Translations under genes and position numbers: made by a program
Notes under the pieces: generated by a model
What the model was told of the DNA's origin: nothing
What the model saw: only the letters and a program-made list of their open reading frames with translations
Databases searched by the model: none
Part shown: one piece after another, positions 48,095 to 55,782 of the stretch
Layout: each line of letters starts with the position of its first letter
How positions within the stretch are numbered: position 1 is the first letter of the stretch
Source of the DNA: an uncultured Pelagibacteraceae bacterium
GTDB lineage: Bacteria > Pseudomonadota > Alphaproteobacteria > Pelagibacterales > Pelagibacteraceae
DNA length: 64,000 bases
Reading direction: 5' to 3'
Assembly: GCA_902577075.1 (NCBI GenBank)
Contig: CACGXV010000004.1
Coordinates: 1 to 64,000 of the forward strand

Positions 48095-48955
48095 ATGAAG
48101 GCTGTGATACTCAATGCATCCGCTTGGATGATTGTTCCTTTTATGGACGCTTTTGCTAAATATTTAAGCTCTTCTATGGATGTTTTTCAAATTACTTGGG
48201 CTAGATATTTTTTTACAGTTGTTTTTTCTCTTTTGATAATGCTTATTTTTGATAGAAAATCTTTAGTTTGGAGTAAAAAACCTTTACTCCAACTGATAAG
48301 AGGGTTGATTTTTGTCTTTTCCACTTATTTATTCTTTTATGCAATTTCTGAAATTTCATTACCAAAAGCACTTACATTAGCATTTGTTGCTCCTATATGT
48401 GTGACTGCAATGTCACCTTTTTTTCTAAATGAAAAAGTAGGTTTAAGAAGATGGACTGCTGTATCTATGGGTTTTATAGGTACCTTAATTGTAATCAGAC
48501 CAGGGTTTATAGAGATTAATTTAGCTACTTTAGCTGCCTTGGGTAATGGTATTTGCTATGGGTTTTACTTAATTATTACTCGAAAATTAAGTTCATCTGA
48601 CAACTCACTTTTGACTTTGTTATTTGCTGGAACAGTGGGGACTATAGTAATGTCTATCTTTATGCCAGGTGTCTGGATACAACCATCTAATAGTCAGTGG
48701 ATTATGATGGCTTTAATTGGCTTTATAGCTGCAATTGCACATCTTTTTATAATCCTATCATTAAAATTAGCAGATGCCTCTAAACTTGCTCCTCTTGGAT
48801 ATACTGAAATTATTACTAATATTTTGCTTAGTTACTATATATTTAATGAATTGCCAGATAATTGGACATATTTGGGGCTTTTTATAATTGTTCTTTGTGG
48901 TTTATATATATCTAGAAGAGAATATTATTTATTTAAACTTTATATAGGTAAGTAA
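48095..48955 (+). CDS. EamA-family (DMT) permease
   Basis: Ten-helix transporter of 286 residues with two EamA repeats: FMDAFAKYLSSSMDVFQITWARYFF in the first and APLGYTEIITNILLSYYIFNELPDN in the second. The substrate is unknown. It is distinct from the RarD-type paralogue at 22552. It is the last gene before the gene-poor start of the accessory region. Confidence 0.87.
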   Translation: MKAVILNASAWMIVPFMDAFAKYLSSSMDVFQITWARYFFTVVFSLLIMLIFDRKSLVWSKKPLLQLIRGLIFVFSTYLFFYAISEISLPKALTLAFVAPICVTAMSPFFLNEKVGLRRWTAVSMGFIGTLIVIRPGFIEINLATLAALGNGICYGFYLIITRKLSSSDNSLLTLLFAGTVGTIVMSIFMPGVWIQPSNSQWIMMALIGFIAAIAHLFIILSLKLADASKLAPLGYTEIITNILLSYYIFNELPDNWTYLGLFIIVLCGLYISRREYYLFKLYIGK

Positions 48956-49478
48956 TATTTACATATATATTAAACTAATACTTTAATTATTAATTATAAA
49001 GCGCTGTTATTATTAAGTCTTTTGTATTTAATATAATATAAATATAATTAATATATAAATTTGATTTTTATAACAAAGCTATTAGTAATTATTTTTTATA
49101 TTTTAATTCATAATTTAATAAATTTCTAAGAAGATTTAAGTAAATAGGGTAGGGATTTTATCTTACTTATTAGTTAAAATAATAATACCTTAAATTTAAT
49201 AATTCAGATGCTAAAAAAAGTAAGTAAATATGCTAATTTTACAAATTTATAATATTCAAAAATATTTTATTGCGATTATTTTAAATATTAAAATCAGAAT
49301 TTTTGATAGAATAATGAATAATTTTAATTAGCTCTGCAAAAATAGAATATGGCATTTAAAAGGCCAAAGTACCCTCTATTTTAAACATTTTCTGTTTTAT
49401 AGTGCAACTTATAGGTGATATTAAAAAAATATGACTAAATATTGTATTATAAGCAAAAACCGTTGATTTTAAACATTT
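48956..49478. other. Gene-free AT-rich stretch
   Basis: These 523 bases are extremely A/T-rich and carry no convincing ORF on either strand. Such a gap is exceptional in this window, where genes are usually separated by fewer than 50 bases. Visible structure is limited to the degenerate direct repeat described separately (49365-49396 and 49485-49517), with the shared string ATTTTAAACATTT also at about 49466-49478. It probably marks decayed DNA at the border of the variable island. Confidence 0.6.
49365..49396. repeat. Degenerate direct repeat, outer copy
   Basis: CAAAGTACCCTCT…ATTTTCTGTT matches the end of the MGMT gene (49485-49517) at about 26 of 33 aligned positions with one gap, including an identical TACCCTCT core that is unlikely by chance in such AT-rich DNA. 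The copies are 120 bases apart in the same orientation. It is possibly a relic of the MGMT 3' end left by an insertion or deletion event. Confidence 0.45.
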
Positions 49479-49754
49479 CTAGAGCAAAATACCCTCTGAT
49501 TTGAGTAATTTTCTCTTAGTATTTATCCCACCTTTGCCCGAATAGCCGCCCAATGAACCATCCGACCTGATTACTCTGTGACAAGGTATTTTTGGGGCAT
49601 ATGGGTTCTTTCCTATTGCATTTGCCACAGCTCTTACTGATTTTGGTTTATTTATAGCCTTTGCTACATCAGAGTAAGTCCGAATCTGCCCTTTTGGTAT
49701 TTTTTTAAGATATTTCCAAACTTTTAATTGAAATTTAGTGCCTTTAAGGATCAT
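49479..49754 (-). CDS. Methylated-DNA-protein cysteine methyltransferase, short form
   Basis: Suicide repair protein for O6-alkylguanine. The active site PCHRV is intact in KIPCHRVIRSDGSLGGYSG, and the helix-turn-helix region is TYSDVAKAINKPKSVRAVANAIG. Only the C-terminal DNA-binding/active domain is present (91 residues from the ATG at 49754). The ORF-track extension to 49847 runs through the GC-rich structured element, and its 31 residues match nothing known. No Shine-Dalgarno sequence lies close to the ATG, which follows directly on a terminator-like hairpin and T tract. It could be an active small MGMT or an ATL-like remnant. Confidence 0.8.
   Translation of the reverse strand: MILKGTKFQLKVWKYLKKIPKGQIRTYSDVAKAINKPKSVRAVANAIGKNPYAPKIPCHRVIRSDGSLGGYSGKGGINTKRKLLKSEGILL
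49485..49517. repeat. Degenerate direct repeat, inner copy
   Basis: This copy forms the 3' end of the MGMT coding sequence (codons for the SEGILL tail). It is the better-preserved member of the pair described at 49365-49396. Confidence 0.45.
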
Positions 49755-49757
49755 AAT

Positions 49758-49802
49758 AAGAAAAACCCTGTTTCCTTGTACCTTTTCAGGCACAAAGAAC
49801 AG
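49758..49802 (-). terminator. Rho-independent-type terminator ending the candidate RNA
   Basis: On the minus strand CTGTT-CTTTGTGCCT-GAAA-AGGTACAAGG-A-AACAG forms a 15-bp stem (two G-U-type pairs in the upper helix, an additional G-U near the loop side, one bulged A) with a GAAA loop, then GGGTTTTTCTT. The T tract ends just before the putative MGMT ATG. Confidence 0.5.
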
Positions 49803-49942
49803 TAGTTTTTGGCACGTCGTTTTATGCGCTACCGCCATGCCTTCCACTCTACTATTTTAGCGCTACTCTGTAGAGCTTTCTGCCCTCTGGGCTTGAACCT
49901 CTCGGTTTTTCCCCAGCTGGTCAGTTAAGAGTTGCCTCTTAA
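49758..49942 (-). ncRNA. Candidate structured noncoding RNA, GC-rich, unknown class
   Basis: A block of about 185 bases whose centre (49801-49920) is about 51% G+C by count, against a very AT-rich background. Read on the minus strand it gives successive hairpins: TTAAGAG-GCAA-CTCTTAA (49925-49942); CTGGG…AACC-GAGA-GGTT…CCCAG (49887-49916); CTCTAC…GTAGAG (49847-49875); GGCAT…GTGCC with one G-U (49811-49841); and a 15-bp helix with one bulge capped by GAAA (49768-49802), followed by TTTTTCTT. All three tetraloops are GNRA only on the minus strand, which fixes the sense. A weak TAAAAT -10 lies just upstream. I saw no match to tmRNA, RNase P, SRP or 6S landmarks. It could also be a leader of the MGMT gene. 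Confidence 0.6.
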
Positions 49943-50049
49943 TTCATTTTAAACAATATCAGATAGAGTAGGTTGTATGTATCACTTTATTGTTGAATTT
50001 TGTGGGTTTTTAACAGGGCAGAATAGTGGGGATAACTTAATCTAAAGCT

Positions 50050-50523
50050 TTAAATAAACCATCTAAAACCCTCATACATCGCAATTCCATAAATTGAATG
50101 ACGTATCAAGAACATAATAGAGGTTTTAACCGGTATGTCTGTATTTATTGCAAATATACCTTGTCCAGTAAAAGGCAAAAATATTAGTAATGGTGCTAAA
50201 GTTGTAAGAGCTCCAAAAATAAAGCCAGTAAAATAGGTCATTTTTAAGCCTATTTGTATAAAGAAAAAATAATATATTACAGCCCAACAAATTGATACGT
50301 AGTAGTGAAAAATCCACCCCAATAAGACCTCATATTTAATAGTTTGCATTTGTGCAATATTTGGATTGTTAAAGGATCCATTTTTAAGCATATAATAGGT
50401 CCACCTACCAACAATTCCCCAGGATGGCTCAGGAACACCTAATAATTTAAGCAAATAACCTAGAATATCTAAAATTATGCAAGAAAATATACCAGCAACA
50501 AGAATGCTCAAAATATCGGTCAA
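50050..50523 (-). CDS. DUF2938-type membrane protein
   Basis: A 157-residue protein with about four membrane helices. Conserved features are the first helix with ILDILGYLLKLLGVPEPSWGIVGRW, YEVLLGWIFHYYVSICWAVIYY, LTTLAPLLIFLPFTGQGIFA and a final HSIYGIAMYEGF, which match my memory of the DUF2938 family. The function is unknown. It follows a small membrane ORF by 6 bases on the same strand. Confidence 0.72.
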   Translation of the reverse strand: MTDILSILVAGIFSCIILDILGYLLKLLGVPEPSWGIVGRWTYYMLKNGSFNNPNIAQMQTIKYEVLLGWIFHYYVSICWAVIYYFFFIQIGLKMTYFTGFIFGALTTLAPLLIFLPFTGQGIFAINTDIPVKTSIMFLIRHSIYGIAMYEGFRWFI

Positions 50524-50529
50524 TTTACC

Positions 50530-50694
50530 TCAAAACATAAGTAGAAATAACAGAACAAATATGCTTATAAAAAATATCCCAAAAATAACCATTAAAATTC
50601 GATTTTTTGTTTGTTCTTTTAGTTTGGGCCAGTAATTCATAATTAGGAACGTGCCAATAACTACGATTAGACCAATAATTACATATTTAGGCAT
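50530..50694 (-). CDS. Small two-helix membrane protein (below ORF-track cut-off)
   Basis: ATG at 50694 to TGA at 50530 encodes 54 residues with two hydrophobic helices (residues about 4-20 and 33-53) separated by a positively charged loop (PKLKEQTKNR), a plausible small membrane protein. It ends 6 bases before the DUF2938 start, so they may form an operon. No family is recognised and there is no clear ribosome-binding site. Confidence 0.5.
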   Translation of the reverse strand: MPKYVIIGLIVVIGTFLIMNYWPKLKEQTKNRILMVIFGIFFISIFVLLFLLMF

Positions 50695-50717
50695 TAAAAA
50701 TGTTTTACATTAAATGC

Positions 50718-50746
50718 TTGACATGTAAAATGAGTTATATTATTAC
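50718..50746 (+). promoter_or_regulatory. Promoter of the tyrosine recombinase gene
   Basis: A perfect TTGACA (50718-50723), a 17-base spacer, then TATTAC (50741-50746; 4 of 6 to the -10 consensus). The -10 box overlaps the left arm of the 13-bp inverted repeat at 50743, so any protein bound to the repeat would block transcription. Confidence 0.5.
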
Positions 50747-50775
50747 TATTGATAACAATTAATTATCAATAGTAA
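50743..50775. repeat. Perfect 13-7-13 inverted repeat, candidate recombinase core site/operator
   Basis: TTACTATTGATAA (50743-50755), spacer CAATTAA (50756-50762), TTATCAATAGTAA (50763-50775): all 13 positions pair. The site lies over the promoter and ends 4 bases before the recombinase ATG. Arms of 11-13 bp around a 6-8 bp spacer are the standard geometry of tyrosine-recombinase crossover sites (loxP and FRT are 13-8-13). It could instead be an operator for autoregulation or an RNA hairpin. I saw no second full copy in the window by eye. Confidence 0.6.
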
Positions 50776-50779
50776 AAAT

Positions 50780-51733
50780 ATGAATGAGCTAACAACAGAC
50801 CTAAAATCGCTTCATGAGGCAACTCTAAATAATCTAAAAAACTCAAAAGCAAATAATACTTTAAGAGCATATAAATCAGACTTTAAAGATTTTAGAGCGT
50901 TTTGTGCTAAGCATGGATTAAGTTCTTTACCATCAGAACCCAAAATAGTTTCTTTATATATTACTCATCTATCTAAAAATTCAAAAATTAGCACATTAAG
51001 AAGAAGATTAGTTTCAATTAGCATGGTCCATAAACTAAAAGGCCACTATCTGGATACAAAACATCCAATCATTGTTGAGAACTTAATGGGAATAAGAAGA
51101 GTAAAAGGAAGCATTCAAAATGGTAAAAAACCTATATTAATCAATCATTTAAAATCTATTATTAATGTAATAGATGAAAAAAAATTTGATGATATTAAAA
51201 AATTTAGAGATAAGTCAATAATCTTAGTCGGCTTTGGAGGAGGATTTAGAAGAACTGAGCTAATCACAATTAATCATGAGGATTTAGAATTTGTGCCGGA
51301 AGGACTAAAAATCACAATAAGAAGGTCAAAAACCGATCAATTGGGTGAAGGGATGATTAAGGGACTACCCTACTTCACCAATGAAACCTATTGCCCAATT
51401 GTTAATCTTAAAAAATGGCTAGAAATTTCTAAAATTAAATCTGGACCAATTTTTAGAAGATTTACTAAAGGATCGTTATTAACTGACAAAAGATTAACAG
51501 ATCAATCGGTAGTTTTATTAATGAAAGAATACTTAAATTTAGCAGGTATAGATAATAAAAATTTTGCAGGCCACAGTTTAAGATCAGGTTTTGCAACTGT
51601 TGCTGCTGAATCTGGTGCAGATGAACGAAGTATTATGGCAATGACAGGTCATAAAACAACACAAATGGTAAGAAGATATATAAAAGAAGCAAATATATTT
51701 AAAAATAATGCACTGAACAATATTAAGATTTAA
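50780..51733 (+). CDS. Tyrosine recombinase/site-specific integrase
   Basis: A 317-residue recombinase. It has an N-terminal core-binding domain (about 20-105) and a catalytic domain with all key residues: Arg157 (GFRRTE), Lys184 on the beta-hairpin (RRSKTDQ), His265-x-x-Arg268 (HSLRSG), His291 (TGHKTT) and nucleophile Tyr300 (RRYIKEA). It is closer to general phage/plasmid-type integrases than to the XerC/XerD housekeeping pair, but this is uncertain. There is no IntI-specific insertion that I can see. It stands alone at the edge of the glycosyltransferase cluster and may have shaped this island. Its stop is shared with the convergent gene in TTAA. Confidence 0.9.
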   Translation: MNELTTDLKSLHEATLNNLKNSKANNTLRAYKSDFKDFRAFCAKHGLSSLPSEPKIVSLYITHLSKNSKISTLRRRLVSISMVHKLKGHYLDTKHPIIVENLMGIRRVKGSIQNGKKPILINHLKSIINVIDEKKFDDIKKFRDKSIILVGFGGGFRRTELITINHEDLEFVPEGLKITIRRSKTDQLGEGMIKGLPYFTNETYCPIVNLKKWLEISKIKSGPIFRRFTKGSLLTDKRLTDQSVVLLMKEYLNLAGIDNKNFAGHSLRSGFATVAAESGADERSIMAMTGHKTTQMVRRYIKEANIFKNNALNNIKI

Positions 51734-52656
51734 ATCCTTTTCCAATGGTTTGGATAAAAATTAGGATTGCCTGACGGGTTTAGTGTCGATGGAAATACAC
51801 AGATTTTATTTGGATTAGTGTTTAAATAAGCTCCCCACCAATGGAAAGTTGAACCACCAACAATAAAATGCTTCGCGTAAGAAAATAAATTAAAATCATT
51901 AATTACATCATTTCCTTTTACATATACAAAGTTTTTACCTTTAAAGTGTTTTGTAATACTGTCTATATCATTTGACCAAATAAAAAAAGTTGGGTTATTG
52001 ATTTTTTTTTCAAAATATATGATTGATTTTTTAATATAATCTAGAAGATCATTAGTAAAATTTTCAGACTTGACCAGTCTTTCATTTTTAATTATTTCAT
52101 GGGGTTGGTCAGAATATTTGTTTTTTCTAACATGTATAGATACAGAATTTGTATTTTTTAATTGATAAATAGTTTCGTTATCATAATTAATAAATCTCTT
52201 TAAGGGCTTATACATTTTAATTAAATCGTCTTTAAACGAATGAAAATATTTTTCATTTTCAAAGTTTCCTTGAACATAAATTAAATTAGATAGATTGCTA
52301 TTATCTGGAATAATAATAGGTAATGCGGTTTTATTATTGTTTATTTTAATATTTTTTTCAATTATAAATTTTTTTTTGTTTTTAAATTTTTCAAAAAATA
52401 ATTCATATTTTTTTTTAATTCTTTTAAAGGAATTTTCATATGTGCTATTACTATCAGCTAAATTTTGACTAATATTGAATTTATCAAGCATATATTTTTG
52501 GTGACTTCTAAGTTTGTTTTTTTTTTTAGAAAATCCACTTACATTATCTATTTGAAGTTCACAATCTAGTCTTTTGCTCAATGCATATGAATGTGCATAC
52601 ATAAATAATTGATTTCCTAATCCTTCTGCAATTTCAACAACTATTTTTTTGGGCAT
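51730..52656 (-). CDS. Glycosyltransferase family 11 (alpha-1,2-fucosyltransferase-like)
   Basis: A 308-residue GT-B transferase. The N-terminus EIAEGLGNQLFMYAHSYALSKRL is the GT11 signature, and the nucleotide-sugar site motif SIHVRKNKY corresponds to HxRRxD. The C-terminal block FIVGGSTFHWWGAYLN also matches (usual SSFSWWGAWL). It likely adds fucose or a related sugar to a surface glycan. It is the last gene of a minus-strand cluster with the GT9-like gene, overlapping it by one base. Confidence 0.85.
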   Translation of the reverse strand: MPKKIVVEIAEGLGNQLFMYAHSYALSKRLDCELQIDNVSGFSKKKNKLRSHQKYMLDKFNISQNLADSNSTYENSFKRIKKKYELFFEKFKNKKKFIIEKNIKINNNKTALPIIIPDNSNLSNLIYVQGNFENEKYFHSFKDDLIKMYKPLKRFINYDNETIYQLKNTNSVSIHVRKNKYSDQPHEIIKNERLVKSENFTNDLLDYIKKSIIYFEKKINNPTFFIWSNDIDSITKHFKGKNFVYVKGNDVINDFNLFSYAKHFIVGGSTFHWWGAYLNTNPNKICVFPSTLNPSGNPNFYPNHWKRI

Positions 52657-53660
52657 TATATTATTTTTGATAATTTATTAATTGATTTGTTATAATCTTT
52701 TTTAATAATAGAAAATGAAAAATGAGACAAAGGTTTCCACTCTTTTATAGCAATAATTTGATTAAAAATGTCATTTTTATTGTTAAATTTAAAATGCATT
52801 AAAGCTAAAGTTTTTTTTTTTAAAAAGGTACCAATATGAGTGATACCACTTTCAGGTGCTATTACATCATCACACATAGATATTGTATGAACTAGTTTGT
52901 CACCTTCAAGATTATTTAAAAATAAAATATTATAATTGTTAATTTTGTTATATTTCCTCTCCTTAAAATCATAACAGTTGAAGTTTTGAAGAAAAAAATT
53001 ATTTTTTTCTAGGTTATCAAGTTCTGATGAAAAAACTATAAATTTCCTTTTTTTTGCTAAAAATTCAATAAAATTTTTGATCTTTTTATTATCCCATAAT
53101 AATTTTTCAGAGAATAAATTATGCTTATAATGAAAATATGTTGCACTTTTTGGAAATTCAAAAAAATCAAATTTATCAAATTTTAAATTTTTATAATTAA
53201 TAACTTGTTTTTTATAGTTAATTAGATTCTCAAGTACCTTATATACGGATAAAATTTTTGAATTATCCCTTCTGTATAATGTTTCTTTACTAAATAAATA
53301 TTTCTTAAAAAACTCTGTGGGTCTATTTCTATCTGAGTCGATACATACAGCGTGAAATTTTATACTTCTAAATATAAAAGGCAAAATGTAATAAAAACTT
53401 TTAGGCGCTAGAATATAAATGTCGCTGATATTATTGAAAATTAAATAATTTAAAATTTTCAATTTTTCTAAAATATTTAAATTATAGTTAAAAATTTTTA
53501 TTTTTAATTCTTTAAAGATAAAATTAAATTTAAAATTGATCTTAGACAAAAATACAATTATATCTCTATCTCTGTGTTTATTAATTATTAAATTAATTGA
53601 ATTTACAGATGTAAAATAATCTCCTACTCTATCGTTTTTCAAAATTAATACTTTTCTCAC
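52656..53660 (-). CDS. Glycosyltransferase family 9-like (heptosyltransferase fold)
   Basis: A 334-residue protein beginning MRKVLILKNDRVGDYFTSVNSINLI, the ADP-heptose transferase-like N-terminus (xxRxDxIGDxxxxxP), and ending with the SGITHIGTFLKKKTLALM region equivalent to the GT9 sugar-nucleotide site (DSGxxHxA). Strong Lys/Asn/Phe enrichment makes the middle hard to align. It probably acts on lipopolysaccharide or capsule. It lies 7 bases after the large glycosyltransferase gene on the same strand. Confidence 0.72.
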   Translation of the reverse strand: MRKVLILKNDRVGDYFTSVNSINLIINKHRDRDIIVFLSKINFKFNFIFKELKIKIFNYNLNILEKLKILNYLIFNNISDIYILAPKSFYYILPFIFRSIKFHAVCIDSDRNRPTEFFKKYLFSKETLYRRDNSKILSVYKVLENLINYKKQVINYKNLKFDKFDFFEFPKSATYFHYKHNLFSEKLLWDNKKIKNFIEFLAKKRKFIVFSSELDNLEKNNFFLQNFNCYDFKERKYNKINNYNILFLNNLEGDKLVHTISMCDDVIAPESGITHIGTFLKKKTLALMHFKFNNKNDIFNQIIAIKEWKPLSHFSFSIIKKDYNKSINKLSKII

Positions 53661-53667
53661 TTTTATT

Positions 53668-55782
53668 TTATGATTCCCAATAAAAATTTGTTTTCAAACC
53701 CATTGATTTTAAAATTATATATTTTGCTACTAGTTCTGAATTGAAATATTTATGATATTTAGTATTTCCTTTTTTTGCAATTTTTTTTCTTAATTTGTCA
53801 TCTTTTTTAAATTTGTGAATTTTTTCTGTTAGATCTTCTAAATTTTTATAGAAAATCATTTCGTCATTATTAAAAAAATCACCATAACAGGTTTTTTGGT
53901 CTATAAATGTTAATAAACCATTACCCATAAGCTGTGCAATTCTATCACTACTATAGTATTTAATCGGCTTACCTCTACTCAAATTAAGTCCCATTTTTGA
54001 GTTAGATAGTTCCTTTAAAAAACTTTGACCCCATATTGGCTGTTTTCCAAACATGCCATATGTATCAAATTTAATATTCTTACATTTTTTGCGAAGATTT
54101 CTTATAAAAGTTTCTCTTTCATCTATTTTACCAGATCTTAAAACCCCTCTGTGAACTCCGTGACTTATAGCATAAAAAATATCATTTTTAGGTTCATGAT
54201 TAAAATTTTTTAAATTATCTAATGATTTATCGCATGGATTAGGAATAAAAAACGAATTGTTAATTTTGAAATCTAACGATTCTGGATCGGTAGTTGTAAA
54301 AGTAGCATCCATGGATTTGATTTTATCAAGAATTCTTATTTTATTTTTTTGGTAATCAGGACCTTTTCTAGAGAGTGGGTCTAAAAACCATTGTGCAATA
54401 GTAAGATGCTTATATTTTGATTTTGCTTCTAACAGGGTTTCGTTACTTATTTTATCCGCGTGTCCTAATATCAGCAAATCTGGTTTAAAGTTATGAATTG
54501 TTTCAGAGATTAGATTATTTAAGTATTTACTACCAGTAGGATCTTTGAAAGATTTAGAATAATTTATTATATCTCTATCTGACAAACTAATGACATTATG
54601 ACCAAGTCTTATAAGTCCATTATTTAATCGTATACCAGTATTATATTGCAATCTTCCAAAATATCTTTGATTAAAATTCGTAACATGAATTATTTTTAAT
54701 TTTGAATTATTACTTATATTGAACTTTTTAATCTGTAAATTTTCAAGAATATTTGTTCTTACTTTGTCAATTATATTAGAGACAAATTCATGAGTGAGGA
54801 AAAAAGATTTATAGTTTAATATTTGAAATTTTCTTCTAAGTTTTGAATTTTTTATTAATTTTTTAATTTGATTATAAAGAATATTTGCATCCAGCTTGTT
54901 AATAATTATTGGATGTCTTGTAGTTTCTGATAAGCCCCCTTTGTTTGTTATAATTGTTGCGCAGGCTAGACTGCTAGCTTCCAAACTTGATCTACCAAAG
55001 GGCTCTTCCCATCTAGAACAGGCAACAAAAATACTCGTTTTTTTTAATAAATTTAAAACAAATGAATTTTCTTTAAAATTATAAATTTTTAAATTTTTGT
55101 GTAAAAAAAAGAGTTTTTCTCTAGGCTCGTCACCTACCACTACAGATTTCCAATTGGGAAACTCATTAAGAATTTTAATGACAGCTTGACCAAAAATATC
55201 ATAACCTTTTGCAGAATTTAACTTACCAACAAATGAAATTATATTTTCCTTTTTTTTAATATTTATTTTGATTTTTTTTGTTGATTGAAAACATACACCA
55301 AACTTTGATTTGTAATTTTCAGAGTTTATATCTTTGAAAAATTGATTTTGTGTCCAGTTACTATTAAAAAAAATAAATTCACATTCATCCAATAATTTTA
55401 TTCTATCACTCTTTGACCTAGATCCAGAAATAGTCAGGGGGTTGTTATGAAAATAAAGGATAATTTTTGATTTAAGATTATTTTTTATGATATTGACATA
55501 TGAAGGTCTATTATGAATCTCAACAATATCAGGATTATACTTGCTATTAAGTTCAACAAATTTTTCTAAATATTTTTTATTGTTACTAAACAAAATACTT
55601 GAATTGACTTTAATATTTTTAAAATTTCCTGATAAAAATTTTTTTTTATTGGTATTACCAAAAACAACAGTTGATTTTTTAAATTTTGAATATTTTAGTA
55701 AATTAGAAACATGTATTGATACCGCACCTGCATATTTAGGAGAATATTCTTCTTTATAAGGGAGGAGAATTGCAATATTCAT
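53668..55782 (-). CDS. Bifunctional glycosyltransferase: GT4 domain fused to a CgeB/DUF3880-like transferase domain
   Basis: A 704-residue protein with two GT-B units. Residues 1-345 form a GT4-type transferase (AGAVSIHVSNLLKYSKF, SFVGKLNSAKGYDIFGQAV, VACSRWEEPFGRSSLEASSLACATIITNKGG, the E-x7-E sugar-nucleotide motif). Residues about 365-700 begin anew (KLKIIHVTNFNQRYFGRLQYNTGIRLNNGLIRLGH) and continue with features of CgeB-like transferases (FWFLDP-like AQWFLDPLSRKGPDY, DATFTTTDPES, SDRIAQLMGNGLLTFID). It probably adds two successive sugars to a surface polysaccharide. The sugars cannot be predicted. Confidence 0.78.
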   Translation of the reverse strand: MNIAILLPYKEEYSPKYAGAVSIHVSNLLKYSKFKKSTVVFGNTNKKKFLSGNFKNIKVNSSILFSNNKKYLEKFVELNSKYNPDIVEIHNRPSYVNIIKNNLKSKIILYFHNNPLTISGSRSKSDRIKLLDECEFIFFNSNWTQNQFFKDINSENYKSKFGVCFQSTKKIKINIKKKENIISFVGKLNSAKGYDIFGQAVIKILNEFPNWKSVVVGDEPREKLFFLHKNLKIYNFKENSFVLNLLKKTSIFVACSRWEEPFGRSSLEASSLACATIITNKGGLSETTRHPIIINKLDANILYNQIKKLIKNSKLRRKFQILNYKSFFLTHEFVSNIIDKVRTNILENLQIKKFNISNNSKLKIIHVTNFNQRYFGRLQYNTGIRLNNGLIRLGHNVISLSDRDIINYSKSFKDPTGSKYLNNLISETIHNFKPDLLILGHADKISNETLLEAKSKYKHLTIAQWFLDPLSRKGPDYQKNKIRILDKIKSMDATFTTTDPESLDFKINNSFFIPNPCDKSLDNLKNFNHEPKNDIFYAISHGVHRGVLRSGKIDERETFIRNLRKKCKNIKFDTYGMFGKQPIWGQSFLKELSNSKMGLNLSRGKPIKYYSSDRIAQLMGNGLLTFIDQKTCYGDFFNNDEMIFYKNLEDLTEKIHKFKKDDKLRKKIAKKGNTKYHKYFNSELVAKYIILKSMGLKTNFYWES

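Noticed and set aside
48956-49364. Short AT-only direct repeats and ORFs in the gene-free stretch
   Set aside because: Compositional noise; no codon pattern or GC-containing core to support homology.
49768-49802. GAAA-capped hairpin as group II intron domain V
   Set aside because: The AGC triad and the two-base bulge at the proper distance are missing, and there is no reverse transcriptase gene.
49755-49847. N-terminal extension of the MGMT ORF (MEGMAVAHKTTCQ…)
   Set aside because: It covers the GC-rich hairpin block and resembles no MGMT N-terminal domain; the open frame is short and likely by chance.
49758-49942. Interpretation of the GC-rich block as tmRNA, RNase P, SRP or 6S RNA
   Set aside because: No tRNA-like acceptor/T arm, no tag reading frame ending in a hydrophobic tail, no RNase P GAGGAAAGTCC motif, no SRP GGAAG core, and the multi-hairpin layout does not fit the single long 6S hairpin.
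50126-50317. 63-aa minus-strand ORF inside the DUF2938 gene
   Set aside because: Same-strand alternative frame of a better-supported membrane protein.
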